A DNA stretch of 41,752 nucleotides from an uncultured Nitrosomonadales bacterium (GCA_903915035.1 CAIWRI010000068.1:1-41752), one strand, 5' to 3'; counted from the stretch's first letter, positions 1 through 8,696 are shown. The notes: generated from the sequence alone by a model not told the origin. Translations and numbers: made by a program.

Positions 1-565
1 AATAGCTGATATTGATACCCTTCATGAATAATTCACGGTCGTCGATTTGTCCGGTGAGGGCCGATTGCAGAAGGTGCTTGATCTCGACATCCTTCACCAC
101 GCTGCGCTCCATTGCGGACAGGTAATCGGATTTATCCACCGCGTTCCAGTCGATGACACGCTTGATCTCTTTTTTTAACATCAAATCCAGCCATATTCTC
201 GTAGTGCGACCATTACCTTCACGAAAAGGGTGGGCAACATTCATCTCTACATATTTCTCGATAATTTGCTCAAAAGTCTGTTGCGGCATGGTGCTGATAT
301 GTTTTAACGATGATTCAAGGTACATTACTCGCGCAAAAGCGGTTGTGCCCTTGGCGATATTGACATCGCGCAGTTGCCCTGCAAAATCATAAATTTCACC
401 AAACAAATAAGCATGTATCTGCGCCAACCCATTGAACGTGCCGACTTCCATGCGGTCGATTTCCCCGCTTTCAAATAACTGTTTGGCTTTTTTCTTGCTG
501 ATTTTCTCTTCGGCTTTATTCAATTCAAGCTGATTTGTGATGAGCAACTTATTGGGTAAAATCAT
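1..565 (-). CDS. Fic-family protein (AMP-transferase type), 3' end beyond the window
   Basis: Fic-domain enzymes usually transfer AMP from ATP to a hydroxyl side chain of a target protein. 188 residues are visible; the reading frame is still open at base 1, so the last residues are missing. The Fic signature HPFREGNGR lies at about residues 112-120, with the catalytic His at about 112 and the acidic/Gly/Asn/Gly/Arg set all present, so the active site looks intact. The start at 565 is chosen because TAAGGAG lies about 7 bases upstream. It follows an hsdR remnant on the same strand, and Fic genes are often found within type I restriction loci. No inhibitory-helix motif was recognised in the visible part. 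Function of the family is known; the target is unknown. Confidence 0.9.
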   Translation of the reverse strand, partial: MILPNKLLITNQLELNKAEEKISKKKAKQLFESGEIDRMEVGTFNGLAQIHAYLFGEIYDFAGQLRDVNIAKGTTAFARVMYLESSLKHISTMPQQTFEQIIEKYVEMNVAHPFREGNGRTTRIWLDLMLKKEIKRVIDWNAVDKSDYLSAMERSVVKDVEIKHLLQSALTGQIDDRELFMKGINISY

Positions 566-575
566 TGTGTACTCC

Positions 576-656
576 TTAATCTCTTGCGCTGTTTTTTTCT
601 TCACTATACACATTCAATCCCGAAATCTCGCGCCCCTGAGCTAATTCTTTGAGCAT
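576..656 (-). pseudogene. Possible C-terminal tail of a lost gene (26 codons)
   Basis: A short reading frame ([20 protein letters not shown], then KNSARD and stop) runs in a different frame from the hsdR remnant, overlaps its last bases, and ends just before the Fic ribosome binding site. It reads like the C-terminal end of a protein rather than a random frame, but I do not recognise the parent family. A deletion that fused the hsdR fragment to the end of a neighbouring gene would explain it. This is inference; it could equally be a chance ORF. Confidence 0.25.
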
Positions 657-1081
657 TCGATATTGGTGTTTTCTTCCACGCAGCCATCCTGGAATTTGTT
701 AAATTCTTCGCGGGTTTGGCGATCAAGGTCTTTGCGATCAACCACGAACAAACACTTTTCAATATCGGGGTTGTCTTTGAGCAGGGTGGAGGCTTTGAAC
801 GAAGTGAGCGTCTTGCCGCTGCCGGTGGTGTGCCAGATATAGCCATTGCCGCGGTTCTGGTGGATGCAATCGACAATAGCCTTAACCGCAGGCGTGACGA
901 ACTCATCGAGCAGGCGGGCGAATTCGGCATCGGTGAGTTGGACGCGGTTCAGCGCCTCGAACTTGCTGCGAAAGTTTTGCTCCAGCGAAGCGCGGTCACG
1001 GATGTCGGGGCGGCAGGTGTATTTGAGTTGCGCAAGTTTCTCTATAAAGTCTTTTTCAATATGACTTTCCGTGGTGGTCAT
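641..1081 (-). pseudogene. hsdR: Type I restriction enzyme R subunit (HsdR) remnant
   Basis: HsdR is the endonuclease/translocase subunit of type I restriction enzymes and is normally about 1000 residues long; only 146 codons remain. Residues 1-64 match the HsdR N-terminus. The frame then jumps directly, near base 889, to the start of the helicase region, with Walker A HTTGSGKT at about residues 84-91 followed by the VVDRKDLDRQT block. After EENTN the similarity stops and six unrelated codons lead to TAG. The PD-(D/E)XK nuclease domain and nearly all of the helicase are therefore gone, through one in-frame internal deletion and one 3' truncation. No hsdM or hsdS is visible. It cannot encode a working restriction subunit. 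Confidence 0.85.
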
Positions 1082-1623
1082 CGGGGATTTCTTCGGTATG
1101 TTATTTTTGCCATTGTAGCAAACTTATCAGCTTTACTTGGCTATCTCATTAACCCGCCAGCGTGAATACCAGCAGCGTGCATTTCGCACTGCGCCCTTCA
1201 AACCAATCATGCGGGCTGCCGTCCGCCACTGTTTTTAACCGCGGTGATTTTAATCAACAGCGGACATTTCTACTTGGGAGAAAGCGGACATTACTACTTT
1301 GCGCTAAGCCCGTGACAGGCACACCCTTTACACCCGATCCAGCTTAAAAGGATGGGGTGGGTAGTTACCATCAAAATTGATTGAAGCAGCAGGGGTAGCG
1401 CAGAAAAGGGCTTACCGAATTAACTGTAAGTCATTATTTATTTTGTCAGAACGATCAGATTCAAACTGATGACCTCTTGGATGTCGAAATAGCACTTTAC
1501 ATCTAAGTTATTAATTTAATTAACCATTTCTCCCTGTAAAAATAAAGCCGTATGCAATATTCGAGAGGCAGTAACAGGCATGATCAGAAAAAAACGAATA
1601 CGCAGCCAGGATTAAGTCGGTTT
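1082..1623. other. Gene-free stretch with mobile-element-like debris
   Basis: I see no convincing gene here; the 61-codon plus-strand frame at 1162-1347 has no recognisable features. Two structures stand out. One is an imperfect direct repeat (AGCGGACATT-x-CTACTT type) at 1259-1278 and 1283-1303, 24 bases apart. The other is a tRNA T-arm-like hairpin on the minus strand around 1441-1475. Both suggest remains of an element boundary. Confidence 0.6.
1259..1303. repeat. Tandem-like direct repeat resembling IS21-family ends
   Basis: Two copies of a roughly 20-base unit (AGCGGACATTTCTACTTGGG and AGCGGACATTACTACTTTGC) lie 24 bases apart. Multiple short terminal repeats of this GGACATT-x-CTACTT style are something I associate with IS21-family elements, but no transposase gene is present. 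The IS assignment is from memory and uncertain; the repeat itself is directly visible. Confidence 0.45.
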
Positions 1624-1851
1624 TCAAGCAACGATGCTATCGACTAAATTGCTCACATCTTGTAGCGTCTTGATTTCAATGCGTTCATCCGGAAATTGGA
1701 TGGTGAATTTATCTTCAAGATTGAACATGAATTCCATAACAGAAAGCGAATCTAAGCCTAAACTTTCTAGCGTAGCATCAGGAACCAGGTTTTCAAGTTT
1801 CAGGTCGAATTGTTCGGCCATCATGCGCTGTATTACGGGGAGTGAGCTCAT
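1624..1851 (-). CDS. Stand-alone acyl carrier protein
   Basis: A 75-residue acidic protein with the phosphopantetheine attachment motif GLDSLSVMEF; the Ser expected to carry the 4'-phosphopantetheine arm is residue 35. Length and motif position fit a type II acyl carrier protein acting in the cytoplasm. It is not next to fab genes, so it is unlikely to be the main fatty-acid ACP. It sits 32 bp behind the outer-membrane channel gene of the RND operon on the same strand, with no evident terminator between, so it may be the last gene of that operon. No strong ribosome binding site precedes the ATG. The acyl substrate and partner enzymes are unknown. Confidence 0.85.
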   Translation of the reverse strand: MSSLPVIQRMMAEQFDLKLENLVPDATLESLGLDSLSVMEFMFNLEDKFTIQFPDERIEIKTLQDVSNLVDSIVA

Positions 1852-1883
1852 CGTTAAGTCGATTCAGTAATTATTTGAGGGTA

Positions 1884-3425
1884 TTATTCTGCGTGATTGA
1901 TAACGAGCATCGAGTCAGGTCTATTCCACCATCCACCGCCCAGCGCCTGATAAAGCGCAACGGTCACGCCTAGTCGTCCGGCCTGAGCCTGTATCAGATG
2001 AATTGCGGCCAACTGATCATTTTGTTCAGCCATTAACTGCGCCTGATAATTGACTGCGCCCAACTGATATTGTTTGCGTGCAAGTTCAGCCGAAATCGTT
2101 GCCGCTTGTGCGCCTGCTGCTGCGGCTTTGAGCACCGAGGCATCCGATTGTATCGTGTATAAAGTGTCTGCCACGTTCTGCAATGCAGCAATCACCGTGC
2201 TGCGATATTGCGCACCCGCACCGATCAATGCCTGTTCAGCCGCGCGTGAACGGGCTTTTAACGTCCCTCCGTCAAAAATCGTCTGACTGACACTGGCTGC
2301 CAGATTAAAGAATCCTCCGCCGGAACGGAACATCCAGGCAGGACTATCTGCCATCCCACCGATTGCCGCTGTCAGCGCAAATTGCGGTAAGCGATTGGCA
2401 ATGGCAACACCTGCCTGTGCACTGGCATAATGCAATTGCTCTTCAGCTGCTCGCACATCCGCTCGTTGTTCGACAATTCTGGAAGGAAAACTGAGCGGCA
2501 ATTCAGCGGGCAGATGAATATTTGAGAGCTCAAACTTCTCATTCACATCGACATCCGGCGTATTGCCTGCCAGTGCGCGTATCAAATCGCGGGTTTGTTG
2601 CAACTGGGCCTGAAGTGGCGGCAAGGACTGTTCCTGCGATGCGAGCGCAGCTTGTTGTGCGGCTACCTCGGCATTAGATACATCACCTAACTTGTATTGA
2701 GTCTGCAAAATATCAAGTATTTCCCGATTAATACTAACCACTTTTTCCATCGCGGAAATCTGCGAGCGCAACGCGGCTTCCTGTATTGCAGCAGCAACGA
2801 CGTTCGATGCGAGCGTAAGACAGGTCGCTTCAAGCTGCAATTTTTGCACTTCTACCTGCGTTTGAGCCGATTCGACCATTCTGCGGTTAAGCCCGAACAC
2901 GTCCGGCACGTAGCCTACGGTTAATTGCGCAACATGAAAATTGTAGTAAGCCGGGCCCACGGGGTTTGTAGTCGTTGAAATGATGTCGCCATTACCCTGT
3001 GGCCCAGGTGAATTCCCACCATAATTGCCGGCCAATTTATTGCGTGATGGCGAATAACTTAAGCCGGCCGTCGGATAGAAAAAACCCTGCTGTGCAACTA
3101 CATTTTGCTGTGCGCCACGCAAGGCGGCCTCGGCAGAAGCGATATCCGGATTGGCCTTGAAGACACGTTCTACCAGTGAGTTAAGCTCAGGCGAGCCAAA
3201 CTGTGTCCACCAATCAAAGGGAATATCTGCTTTCATGTCGAATTGCTGCAGCGCTCCTGCCAGGACAGGTGCAGCAGAAAGGGCATTAGTCGGTGCATAA
3301 CCGGTAGCCTTGGGCGCATCAGGTCGTTTGAAATCGGGGCCAACCGCGCAACCTGCGACCAGGGTGAGTAAAGCAAGGCTACCGATTTTAAGGGCAGTGT
3401 GTAATTTTGAAAAAGTTTTCATCAT
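1884..3425 (-). CDS. RND efflux outer-membrane channel lipoprotein (NodT/OprM family)
   Basis: The outer-membrane factor of a tripartite efflux system, forming the trimeric exit duct through periplasm and outer membrane. 513 residues, the usual length. A lipoprotein signal ends in LVAGC with the lipidated Cys at residue 26, followed by the typical VGPDFKRP start of the mature protein. Two long alpha-helical repeats rich in Ala and Gln follow, as expected for this family. Its ATG overlaps the stop of the pump gene by 4 bases (ATGA), so the two are translationally coupled. Substrate is set by the pump and adaptor, not by this protein. Confidence 0.93.
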   Translation of the reverse strand: MMKTFSKLHTALKIGSLALLTLVAGCAVGPDFKRPDAPKATGYAPTNALSAAPVLAGALQQFDMKADIPFDWWTQFGSPELNSLVERVFKANPDIASAEAALRGAQQNVVAQQGFFYPTAGLSYSPSRNKLAGNYGGNSPGPQGNGDIISTTTNPVGPAYYNFHVAQLTVGYVPDVFGLNRRMVESAQTQVEVQKLQLEATCLTLASNVVAAAIQEAALRSQISAMEKVVSINREILDILQTQYKLGDVSNAEVAAQQAALASQEQSLPPLQAQLQQTRDLIRALAGNTPDVDVNEKFELSNIHLPAELPLSFPSRIVEQRADVRAAEEQLHYASAQAGVAIANRLPQFALTAAIGGMADSPAWMFRSGGGFFNLAASVSQTIFDGGTLKARSRAAEQALIGAGAQYRSTVIAALQNVADTLYTIQSDASVLKAAAAGAQAATISAELARKQYQLGAVNYQAQLMAEQNDQLAAIHLIQAQAGRLGVTVALYQALGGGWWNRPDSMLVINHAE

Positions 3426-6400
3426 GCGTCCCCTGTCGAAGCGACGTCGAGCATTTTCAATGGCGATTTACGTTTGGAAAAAAGATCAATCAGCAGCGGT
3501 AATATGATCAACACCAGTATGGGAGCTAACAAAATTCCGCCGACCACCACCAAAGCCAGCGGTTTTTGCACCTGTGAGCCGATGCCGGTTGCAAATGCGG
3601 CCGGCAAAAGACCTACACACGCAGCACAACAGGTCATCATCACGGGCCGCAACCTGGTTTGACAGGATTTCTGAATGGCTTGCGAACGTTCTTCGCCGCT
3701 TTCGATGAGCTGATTAAAATACGTCAGTACAATAATGCCTTCCATCACAGAAATCCCGAACAGCCCGATAAAGCCAATCGCCGCCGACACGCTGAAGGCA
3801 GTTCCTGTCACATAGAGCGCAAAAATCCCGCCTATCAGAGCCATCGGCATTACGCTGGCGGCCAGCAGCGTATCGGTAATCGAACTGAAGTTGAAAAACA
3901 GCAGCAACATAATCAGTCCAAGGCTCAACGGCACGACGATTTTCAATCTATCCATCGCCTCATTCATCTGGCCGAACTCACCTACCCATTCCATCCGGTA
4001 ACCACCGGGCAACTTTACTTGTTCCGCCACCTTTTGCTGCGCTTCCATCACCGCACTGCCCAAATCGCGACCGCGTACACTAAACTTGATTGGAATATAG
4101 CGCTCTTGTCCTTCACGATAGATAAAAGAGGCGCCGGAAACCAGTTTAACGCTTGCAACATCGGCAAGCGGAATCTGAATCGTACCGTTTTGGCCTTGTG
4201 CACCAATGGTGATCCGTTTAATCGCATCCAGACTCTGTCGGTTATGTGGTGATAGTCGCACAATGACGGGGAAATTCCGGTCGCTGCCATCTTCATACAA
4301 GTTGCCAGCTGCCTGCCCGCCTATGGCGGCCTGTACCGTCGCGTTAATATCACCTGGTGCCAAACCGTAGCGTGCCGCCTTTGCGCGATCAATGTCGATC
4401 TTGACTGTTGGCTGCCCAAGCGCTCTGAAGATGGACAGGTCAGTAACTCCCGGCACCGTTGCCATCACTTTCTGAATCTGATTCGCCGTTTTTTCAAGCA
4501 CCTCCAGATCATTGCCAAATAGTTTTACCGAGTTCTGACCTTTCACACCGGAGGAGGCTTCTTCCACGTTGTCTTCGATGTATTGCGAAAAGTTAAACTC
4601 CACACCCGGGAATTCGGCCTGCATCTTTGCGCTGATTTCTTCAGTCAGCTTTTCCTTATCAACGCCTTTGGGCCAGGTATCGAAGGGAATTAACGGTACA
4701 AAAAATTCAGCATTGAAAAAGCCGGTTGCATCGGTACCATCGTCAGGGCGGCCATTTTGCGAGATAACGGTTTGCACTTCAGGATAACGCTTGATCAGCG
4801 TGCGCATCCGGTTGACATACGCATTACTCTCTTCCAATGAAATTGAGGCCGGCATCGACGCCCTGATCCACATATTCCCCTCTTCCAGTTTTGGCATGAA
4901 CTCCATCCCCAGCGAATGCACAGCGAAGCCAGCCATGACCATCAGCAGCGCGGCCAGACCTAACATCAATACCCGATTGGCGAGTGAAAAACCGATTACC
5001 GGCGTGTAAATACGCCGCATCCATTCCACTGCTATGGTTTCAGTCTCAGCGACATGTGCCGGCAACAACAACGAACTTAATGCAGGGGCTATCGTGAAGG
5101 TCGCGACCAGTCCGCCAATAATGGCATAGGCATAAGTGGAGGCCATCGGTCCGAAAATATGCCCCTCCACGCCGCTCAATGTAAACAGCGGAATAAAACC
5201 TGCGATGATGATCGTAGCGGAGAAAAAAATCGAGCGGTTGACTTCGGTTGCCGCAAAGGCAATGTGTGCCAGTTTTCCGTGCAGCGAACTGTCAGGACGA
5301 ACATGCAGCATGAAAAGCGGCGCTTCTGCGTGGGTTTTTTCTTTACTTTCAGAAAGATGGCGATAAATATTTTCCACCATAATCACCGTCGCATCGACAA
5401 TCAGGCCAAAATCGATGGCGCCTACCGATAGCAGATTGGCGGATTCTCCACGCAAGGTCATGATGATAATAGCAAAAAACATCGCGAAGGGAATGGTGGC
5501 ACTCACGATGATGGCACTGCGTAAATTACCCAGAAAAACCCACTGCACAATGAAAATCAACACAATACCGAATAACAGATTTTCAAGGACCGTACGCGTG
5601 GTCACGTTGATCAACTCACTGCGGTCATAGATACGCTCGATGTGCACGCCCGGTGGCAAAATTCCGGATGCGTTAATCTTTTCAAGTTCAGCTTCGACTC
5701 GTTTGATGGTCGGTGTGCTTTGTTCACCGCGCCGCATCAGCACGATACCCTGCACGATATCATTATCCTGATCATTCCCGGCAATCCCCAATCGCGGCAG
5801 ATTGCTCACGTTCACCTTGGCGATATCGCTGACCAGCACCGGTGTACCATTGCTCGCGGTGAGCATGGTATTGCGAATATCATCAATGGAATGAATCAGA
5901 CCAATACCACGCACCACCGCCGCTTGCGGCCCGAAATTAACCGTTTGACCGCCCACATTGAGGTTGCTGTTGTTGAGCACCTGCAATACTTGCGGGACAG
6001 TGAGTCCATAACGAATCAGTTTTGACTGGTCGATACTGATTTCATAATCCTTGGTTTTTCCACCCCAACCATTGACATCAATCACACCGGGCACAGCCTT
6101 GAAGCGCCTCTCCAGCATCCAGTCTTCTATGGTTTTTAAATCCTGCACAGAATAGCCGGGGGGGCCATAAACCCGGTAACGTAAAATCTCGCCTATCGGA
6201 CTCTCAGGTGAAATGCCGGGAATCGCGCCATTGGGCAACGGGGATAGTTGCGACAGTCTGTTGATCACCTGCTGCTCGGCATCCTTGTAGCTGATATCGT
6301 AGGTAAATTGCACCTTGACATCGGACAAGCCGAACAATGAAATCGTGCGCACCGTTGTGACATGCGGAATGCCGGCCAGTTGAACCTCAAGCGGAATGGT

Positions 6401-6595
6401 GATGTAACGCTCTATTTCTTCGGCAGACTGGCCTGTGCTTTGAGTCACGATATCGACCAGCGGCGGCACCGGATCAGGATAGGCTTCGATGTTGAGTTTA
6501 ATGAAACTGACGATACCGGCGACAAAAAGCGTCGCCATCATGATCATGATGATTAATCGCTGCTTAAGAGCAAAGGCAACCACTTTATTCATCAT
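3422..6595 (-). CDS. RND efflux pump, CusA/CzcA-like (heavy-metal efflux type)
   Basis: Inner-membrane proton-driven pump of a tripartite exporter; 1057 residues with the RND layout of 12 membrane segments and two large periplasmic loops. The segment with DFGLIVDATVIMVEN near residue 400 carries the Asp-Asp-Glu set used for proton relay in CzcA/CusA proteins, and the motif ANLLSVGAIDFG before it is also typical of the heavy-metal group. I see no clear equivalent of the CusA methionine trio, so copper or silver should not be assumed. It overlaps the adaptor stop and the channel start by 4 bases on each side. The family assignment is firm, the substrate open (divalent metal is the family expectation). 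Confidence 0.92.
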   Translation of the reverse strand: MMNKVVAFALKQRLIIMIMMATLFVAGIVSFIKLNIEAYPDPVPPLVDIVTQSTGQSAEEIERYITIPLEVQLAGIPHVTTVRTISLFGLSDVKVQFTYDISYKDAEQQVINRLSQLSPLPNGAIPGISPESPIGEILRYRVYGPPGYSVQDLKTIEDWMLERRFKAVPGVIDVNGWGGKTKDYEISIDQSKLIRYGLTVPQVLQVLNNSNLNVGGQTVNFGPQAAVVRGIGLIHSIDDIRNTMLTASNGTPVLVSDIAKVNVSNLPRLGIAGNDQDNDIVQGIVLMRRGEQSTPTIKRVEAELEKINASGILPPGVHIERIYDRSELINVTTRTVLENLLFGIVLIFIVQWVFLGNLRSAIIVSATIPFAMFFAIIIMTLRGESANLLSVGAIDFGLIVDATVIMVENIYRHLSESKEKTHAEAPLFMLHVRPDSSLHGKLAHIAFAATEVNRSIFFSATIIIAGFIPLFTLSGVEGHIFGPMASTYAYAIIGGLVATFTIAPALSSLLLPAHVAETETIAVEWMRRIYTPVIGFSLANRVLMLGLAALLMVMAGFAVHSLGMEFMPKLEEGNMWIRASMPASISLEESNAYVNRMRTLIKRYPEVQTVISQNGRPDDGTDATGFFNAEFFVPLIPFDTWPKGVDKEKLTEEISAKMQAEFPGVEFNFSQYIEDNVEEASSGVKGQNSVKLFGNDLEVLEKTANQIQKVMATVPGVTDLSIFRALGQPTVKIDIDRAKAARYGLAPGDINATVQAAIGGQAAGNLYEDGSDRNFPVIVRLSPHNRQSLDAIKRITIGAQGQNGTIQIPLADVASVKLVSGASFIYREGQERYIPIKFSVRGRDLGSAVMEAQQKVAEQVKLPGGYRMEWVGEFGQMNEAMDRLKIVVPLSLGLIMLLLFFNFSSITDTLLAASVMPMALIGGIFALYVTGTAFSVSAAIGFIGLFGISVMEGIIVLTYFNQLIESGEERSQAIQKSCQTRLRPVMMTCCAACVGLLPAAFATGIGSQVQKPLALVVVGGILLAPILVLIILPLLIDLFSKRKSPLKMLDVASTGDA

Positions 6596-7821
6596 GCACC
6601 TCCGCCCGTTGCGCGATCAATAAATAAGGTGCCACGGGTGACAATTTTCTCGCCGGCAGCCAGACCCGAAGTGACTTCAATAAAATCGCCGTTAATGTGT
6701 CCAATGCGAATCGGGCGTATCGCCAGCGTGCCGTCGCTATTTGCAACAAACACATGCGCCTCACTGCCTTCATACACCACCGCCTTCTGCGGGACAGCAA
6801 CGGCTTTTACGTCACCGCTGGTGACAATACTGAAACTGGCAAACATCATCGGTTTTAAAATACCCTCACGATTATTGATGATTGCGCGTACGGCTAAGCG
6901 ATGCGTATTGATATCCATTGCCGGTGCTACCCAGGACAATTTGGCCTTGAAGAGACGATCCGGAAATGCCAGTACATGCACTTCAACCTGCTGACTCACA
7001 TGTACCAGCGGTGCATCGCTCTCACGCACGTTGGCAATCAGGTATACCGTTGACAAATTACTTATCGTATACACCGGAATACTGGCGCCGCCAGACGCGC
7101 TCTGAAGATACTGACCGACGCCTATCTGTCGTTGTGTTACGGTGCCGGATACCGGCGCTCTGACCAGCACTTCCGGATTCACCTCCAAGACTTTTACGCC
7201 GTTTTCAATTGCACTGATTTCCTGTTCAGTTTTACCAAAGATACTCAATTGATTGCGAGCAGCCTGCAGATTACCTTGTGCTGTGATCAGATCAGCCTGG
7301 CTTTGCAGCCAGTCCTTTTGCGCGCCGGCTTTTGCCAGATAAAGCGCATGCTGTCGCGCTTCTGTCGAAGTCATAAGAACAACTTGTGCATGAGCTGCGA
7401 TCAGCGCACTCTTCGCCTGTACAAACTCCGTCGCCGCCACCGCCATCAGCGGATCGCCTTTTTTAACCACTGCGCCCAGTTCTGCGATTAGCCGTGTTAC
7501 CTGCCCTGAATAAGGCGAAAATACCTGGGTGATTGTGTCATCGTTATAAGCGATGCTGCCATCGGTAATCTGCTCACCCCGGAAATTCAGCTGTTGAACC
7601 GGAGAAATAGCCAGGCTTTCCAGTTGCGCCTTGCTTGGTCTAAAGGTGCCGGACGCTTCCTGCTTAAGGGCTTTCACCTGGGGTTTATTTGATAAATAAT
7701 GAACTGCCAAAGCGACACCTCCCAGCAGCAAAATCATGCCGAGCACGGCAAGTAGTTGCATTTTGACAGATAGAATTTTATGCGCGGGTTTTACGGATTG
7801 AGTGTCGATGTCCATGATCAT
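6592..7821 (-). CDS. RND efflux periplasmic adaptor (membrane fusion protein)
   Basis: A CusB/CzcB/HlyD-type adaptor linking the pump to the outer-membrane channel. A single N-terminal membrane anchor (LLAVLGMILLLGGVALAVHY) is followed by a barrel-sandwich/lipoyl half (FSPYSGQVTRLIAELGAVV), an alpha-helical hairpin, the second lipoyl half (VRAPVSGTVTQRQIGVGQYL) and beta-barrel domains. The open frame extends upstream to 7884, but the ATG at 7821 (or 7815) starts just before the cytosolic tail and fits the family better; no strong ribosome binding site decides it. It lacks the His-rich or Met-rich metal-binding N-terminus of some CzcB/CusB proteins. First gene of the efflux operon, divergent from the two-component system. 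Confidence 0.9.
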   Translation of the reverse strand: MIMDIDTQSVKPAHKILSVKMQLLAVLGMILLLGGVALAVHYLSNKPQVKALKQEASGTFRPSKAQLESLAISPVQQLNFRGEQITDGSIAYNDDTITQVFSPYSGQVTRLIAELGAVVKKGDPLMAVAATEFVQAKSALIAAHAQVVLMTSTEARQHALYLAKAGAQKDWLQSQADLITAQGNLQAARNQLSIFGKTEQEISAIENGVKVLEVNPEVLVRAPVSGTVTQRQIGVGQYLQSASGGASIPVYTISNLSTVYLIANVRESDAPLVHVSQQVEVHVLAFPDRLFKAKLSWVAPAMDINTHRLAVRAIINNREGILKPMMFASFSIVTSGDVKAVAVPQKAVVYEGSEAHVFVANSDGTLAIRPIRIGHINGDFIEVTSGLAAGEKIVTRGTLFIDRATGGGA

Positions 7822-7896
7822 TCGCTTTAAGGTGAGTAAATTGAGTGGTTCGCGGCGCACTATACGCTGGCAACCTTGCAGCAATGTGTCGGGAAG

Positions 7897-7914
7897 CTGT
7901 CAGCAAGCTGACAG
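7897..7914. promoter_or_regulatory. Candidate operator in the divergent efflux/two-component control region
   Basis: Perfect 7-bp inverted repeat CTGTCAG-CAAG-CTGACAG between the efflux adaptor gene and the divergent response regulator gene. It can also be read as two direct half-sites (AGCTGTCAGC / AGCTGACAGG) 11 bases apart, the arrangement preferred by OmpR/PhoB-type regulators. The position suits the encoded response regulator controlling one or both transcripts. The repeat is seen directly; the binding protein is inferred. Confidence 0.6.
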
Positions 7915-8015
7915 GGCATATATTTTTAAAATCATCGCTGCAACACATTTCAGGCCACTGACAATATCTGAGGGCTGAGTTAAACTTGACCGGTAAAACT
8001 AAGGGTGAATGTGTC

Positions 8016-8696
8016 ATGCGGATATTGCTGGTAGAGGACGATGCTCACTTGGGTGAAACCACAGCTCGCGCGCTGAGATCTCAAAAATGGGCTGTAGATT
8101 GGACAACCGAGGGCGATTCAGTGCTAAATGCGGTCAAGCTGAGTTCCTATGACGTCATCATTCTGGATGTGGGACTGCCTGACATGGACGGATTCGAGGT
8201 ATTGCGCAGCCTGCGTTCAGCAAAACTGGATATGCCCATCCTGATGTTGACGGCTCGTGATGCCATTGAAGATCGTGTTCACGGACTTGGACTCGGTGCT
8301 GACGATTATCTGATTAAACCCTTTGCCTTGACTGAACTGGTGGCGCGCATTCAGGCGCTAACCCGGCGTCTGCATACTCGCCAGCACAATGAAATACTAC
8401 TCGGCAACTTACGTATCGACTTAACGGCAAAACGCGCTTTTATGGCAGACGTTCCAGTAGATTTTCTACCACGGGAATGGGCTGTGCTCGTTTATTTTTT
8501 AAATCATGCAGGCAAAGTCGTCAGTAAAGAACAGATTCTTGAAGCGATTTCCGGTTGGGATGACGCGCCTTCGGGCAATGCCATTGAAGTTTATGTCTCG
8601 CGCTTACGGAGCAAACTTGCTCCAGCAGGTATTTCCATCCGGACCATTAGAGGATTTGGTTACCTTGTAGAGGAATTGAATGGCATCCAGCCTTAA
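8016..8696 (+). CDS. OmpR/PhoB-family response regulator (QseB/PmrA-like)
   Basis: Transcription factor of a two-component system, 226 residues. The receiver domain covers residues 1-115 with the acidic pair D8/D9, phosphoacceptor D51 (ILDVGLPDMDG), T79 and K101. The winged-helix DNA-binding domain covers about 125-222 and contains the family hallmark VSRLRSKL and a C-terminal TIRGFGYLVE hairpin. The open frame starts at 7986, but the ATG at 8016 begins exactly at the conserved MRILLVEDD and has a GGTGAA stretch upstream. Its stop overlaps the kinase start. Divergent from the efflux operon, which is its most likely target. Confidence 0.94.
   Translation: MRILLVEDDAHLGETTARALRSQKWAVDWTTEGDSVLNAVKLSSYDVIILDVGLPDMDGFEVLRSLRSAKLDMPILMLTARDAIEDRVHGLGLGADDYLIKPFALTELVARIQALTRRLHTRQHNEILLGNLRIDLTAKRAFMADVPVDFLPREWAVLVYFLNHAGKVVSKEQILEAISGWDDAPSGNAIEVYVSRLRSKLAPAGISIRTIRGFGYLVEELNGIQP

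Noticed and set aside
716-1165. 149-codon plus-strand ORF opposite the hsdR relic
   Set aside because: It is the antisense shadow of the clearly matching HsdR segment.
1162-1347. 61-codon ORF over the IS-like repeats
   Set aside because: No family features; it spans repeat debris.
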